From positions 18,189,154-18,253,153 of the forward strand of contig JACDQD010000002.1 in NCBI GenBank assembly GCA_019843655.1: DNA of 64,000 nt. The letters run 5' to 3'. A program made the position numbers and the translations under genes. The notes under the pieces were generated by a model, which worked only from the letters and a program-made list of their open reading frames with translations, was not told the DNA's origin and did not search any database. Numbering within the stretch: position 1 is the first letter of the stretch; every line of letters starts with the position of its first letter. Shown here in pieces: positions 61,513 to 64,000 of the stretch. This DNA comes from Lethocerus indicus (lineage: Eukaryota > Arthropoda > Insecta > Hemiptera > Belostomatidae).

Positions 61513-62359
61513 CTAATTATCTGCAGTAAATCCAGCATCATCACACACAACTGATTTTCCTCCATGACAACAGATGTATTCAGGAAAACTTAATCCAGTA
61601 AATTCATATTCATTGGAGCAGATTTTGAAGAACAGGTGCACCTGAAAATTCATATGACAATTTTTTTATAGAATATATTATATTTGTTGTTTATGTAATT
61701 ATATAAGATATTAAAACAATTTAAATTAGTAATTCTTAACTTATGGTGTTGAATAAACATTATAAACACATACTTGCAAGTTGTGAACATGAGTATTCAC
61801 TTCTTTGCAAAGAAGATCTCTGCCATTTTCATCAGCTTTGGTAGCTTCAGCCTAATGGCAATGTGATTATTTAATATGATAATTGCAAGTAAAAATAACT
61901 GTAAACTAAACAATTTGATTTGAAGTAATAAAAAAAATTGGAACTAAAGTACTTTGAAAATAAAGTACTTACCTTAATTTAAGTATACAATAAAGTACAT
62001 TTCTTCTGTAAAAAAGTTCAGATATTTTAATTAACAAAAATATAATTTAATTCAGAATTAATTAAATTACCTACCAGCGAGACACACAAGTTCTTGCAAG
62101 TGATAGAACCAATTGGATTACATGGAATATTAACATCCAAAGAACGCTCAACTACAGGGGCAGTATTCACTCCTACTTCTTCTGAAGGCATAACAGCACA
62201 ATAGCATGTGCCAGCACTAAGCCAGCACATTATATTTTAAAATGAAATTTACTTATAACAAATTAATTCCAGGTAATAAATAAGATAAATTGAATTATCC
62301 CACCTCATACAGTATGGAAAACCAGCAACGAAGAGAATGAAACTTACAAGTTGAGCCAT
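61513..62359 (-). CDS. Small Cys-rich secreted protein (copy 2)
   Basis: Exons (minus) 62359-62304, 62216-62075, 61851-61774, 61641-61513; same phases and the same 134-residue product as copy 1. All splice sites and the upstream TATA box are preserved; differences fall only in introns. If the duplication is real, this gene has two working copies. Confidence 0.65.
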
Positions 62360-63750
62360 TTTAATGACTAAAAATAATGTTAATTGTTAAGTTAAACATA
62401 CCAAATCTAAAAGATATATAGCTCATTAATAAGAAATTTGTCTGGATAAAACTTACAAGCTGCTGTAATCTATGGAACAACAACACAAGAAAACAGATAA
62501 AAAGTGGTATACAGAGTCCTGCAACCAGCTTTTATAGTGAACAGACCCCACCCTTTAAAACAAGCAAGCCAATGAATCTTATACTTTCAAATCATACTGG
62601 CCAATTGAAATAGTTCCTTTAACTGCTTGTGACGCAAAATGTTTATCTGACACCAAGAATTTCTAAACATTATGAACAATGCCACATTCACAACCCATAT
62701 CAAATAAGGTACCTGACTGTGCCTGAGAGCTACAATACAGCTCATATGAGAAAATACATTACATTTACAAAACCTTTGATTAACAAAATTATGAAACTAA
62801 TATCTGATGAAAACTACTAAACAGTAAACTATTACTTTACTGAAACATTCACATAACTCATTAAGTGAATCAAATGATGATGATGCATTAAAATATGAAC
62901 TATTTAATTATACAATACATTTCTCCATGTTACCTACAAAACATGTTAACATAAAAATATTTCCATTATGAAATTTTGTGACTTATTGGTTCATGCACAT
63001 TTTGCATAGATGGCCAGCTAAAATAATACATCGTGTAATTAATATTTAATTATTATAATAAATTATAATTTAAGACTAAAGACATAAGGAATTCTAGTTA
63101 GTTGAAACACACAGTTGACACAACAGATGAAATATCTAAATTATAGCATGGTTTGATCATTATTCTTGAATGCATAAATCAATCTCCGGATATAAACGGA
63201 CTCTCCTTCGGAAAACTGTTAAGGCATTATTAGACACAGGTTCTAATATCTAATTTGGCAATTTTTGAATACAAACCAAACCAGTAAACAATTCTTTATA
63301 CTTTTTGGCTAGCGTGTAAAGTAGTATTAAAAAAATAAATAATTAATGAAAAATAAATTCAGTTTTATTCGTTTAAAGAAATCAAGCAATATTAAGGAAT
63401 TTAATGAAATATAAAATTTAATTAATTAACAATGAATTATGCTGATCCACCGCTGTTTGTATTAAGTGAATACAGTTCACACTTGAGTAGTCTCGTGCAG
63501 TAAGGTTAAATGAGAAGGTTATTTGCCGGTCGGAACAGATCCGGAATTATTTCACGTTACCTTCAACATAAGTGATATGAAGTTTGATTATTACTTGTCA
63601 GTAATCACTCACAAGTGTTTCACCAATGCTCCTTTGCATAATCTAATATGAATTCTGATATGCTCCGAATATACCTTTACTTAAATATGAAGAGGACTTG
63701 ACTTGCAAAGGTAATGAATTTGATGGTTGTTCCTAGTCAAACACATTAGC

Positions 63751-64000
63751 ATGTATAATCTATCATTGAGTTATAAATCCGAATATTTAAACAAGTTAAA
63801 GCACATTGTAAGATATGGAAGATGCCTAACAACTTCTCAGCGGAGATGGGACAAGTGGAATCAGGAAAAACAGAGTCAATTATTCAAAAGTGTGGATCAC
63901 CTGAATAAAATAAGATCTCCGATTATACATAAGAAGTCACATAGTAATGTAAAAAATAATTTTATACAAAACAACAAAACTGAATCATTGGCATCATATC
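63751..64000 (+). CDS. Coq2: COQ2 copy 2, cut by the window end
   Basis: The first 250 bases of the coding sequence match copy 1 base for base as far as I can see. The remainder lies outside the window, so I cannot tell if it is complete. Confidence 0.85.
   Translation, partial: MYNLSLSYKSEYLNKLKHIVRYGRCLTTSQRRWDKWNQEKQSQLFKSVDHLNKIRSPIIHKKSHSNVKNNFIQNNKTESLASY

Larger units (their letters stand above)
59284..64000. repeat. Direct duplication, unit 2 (runs off the window)
   Basis: Near-identical to 52,664-57,410. Base substitutions I noticed by eye: around 59,357, 59,739 and 61,400 only. The rest are length changes in A, T, C or CA runs. The unit continues past the window end. Confidence 0.95.

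Noticed and set aside
1..64000. CRISPR arrays, operons or bacterial-type systems
   Set aside because: The window is intron-containing animal DNA; no spaced direct-repeat arrays or polycistronic layouts were seen.

Overview
The window is animal nuclear DNA, most likely from an insect. The genome is AT-rich, genes are split by short GT-AG introns, and there are many long (TA)n tracts and decayed retroelements. Insect-type genes include a gustatory receptor (7tm_7 family), a MADF-BESS regulator and small secreted peptides. I could not fix the order; nothing seen excludes Hymenoptera, but nothing proves it. Gene models were built by hand: every exon join given was checked for GT/AG borders and matching codon phase. 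No alignment or database search was run.

Layout. 1-6.9 kb: mostly gene-free, with (TA)n tracts, a 12-bp inverted repeat, and a Penelope-like element scrap fused to a 70/71-bp minisatellite. 7.0-9.85 kb (+): two-exon MADF-BESS gene with a GC-rich promoter. 9.9-20.5 kb: repeat-rich, with jockey-like and hAT-like relics and a tRNA-like fragment. 20.55-25.06 kb (+): Ptpa, eight exons. 27.45-32.14 kb (+): heparan sulfate 2-O-sulfotransferase, seven exons, followed by a long AT-rich 3' region. 36.47-36.97 kb (-): small secreted His-rich peptide gene. 37.79-40.20 kb (-): SNM1B/Apollo-like gene, eight exons, with catalytic residues missing. 40.3-42.5 kb: Penelope-like and jockey-like remnants. 43.16-44.80 kb (+): RING-finger gene. 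45.35-47.56 kb (-): gustatory receptor, five exons. 48.13-50.74 kb (+): eight-exon coiled-coil protein with a KISF motif near its N-terminus. 50.91-54.44 kb (-): CFAP221-like axonemal gene. 54.92-55.77 kb (-): small Cys-rich secreted protein. 57.16-58.34 kb (+): COQ2, single exon.

The right end holds a direct duplication. Sequence from about 52,664 to 59,283 is repeated, almost unchanged, from about 59,284 to beyond the window end. The second unit carries a truncated CFAP221-like gene, a full second Cys-rich secreted gene and the start of a second COQ2. Differences are mostly homopolymer or CA-repeat lengths, so this is either a very young tandem duplication or two haplotypes joined in the assembly.

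The genes do not form one pathway. They are ordinary housekeeping genes (PP2A activation, heparan sulfate synthesis, ubiquinone synthesis), a cilium/sperm gene, a taste receptor and a few lineage-specific genes. The main points to follow up are the 6.6-kb duplication, the apparently nuclease-dead Apollo homologue, the unknown KISF-motif protein, and the repeat family that links Penelope-like sequence with a minisatellite.
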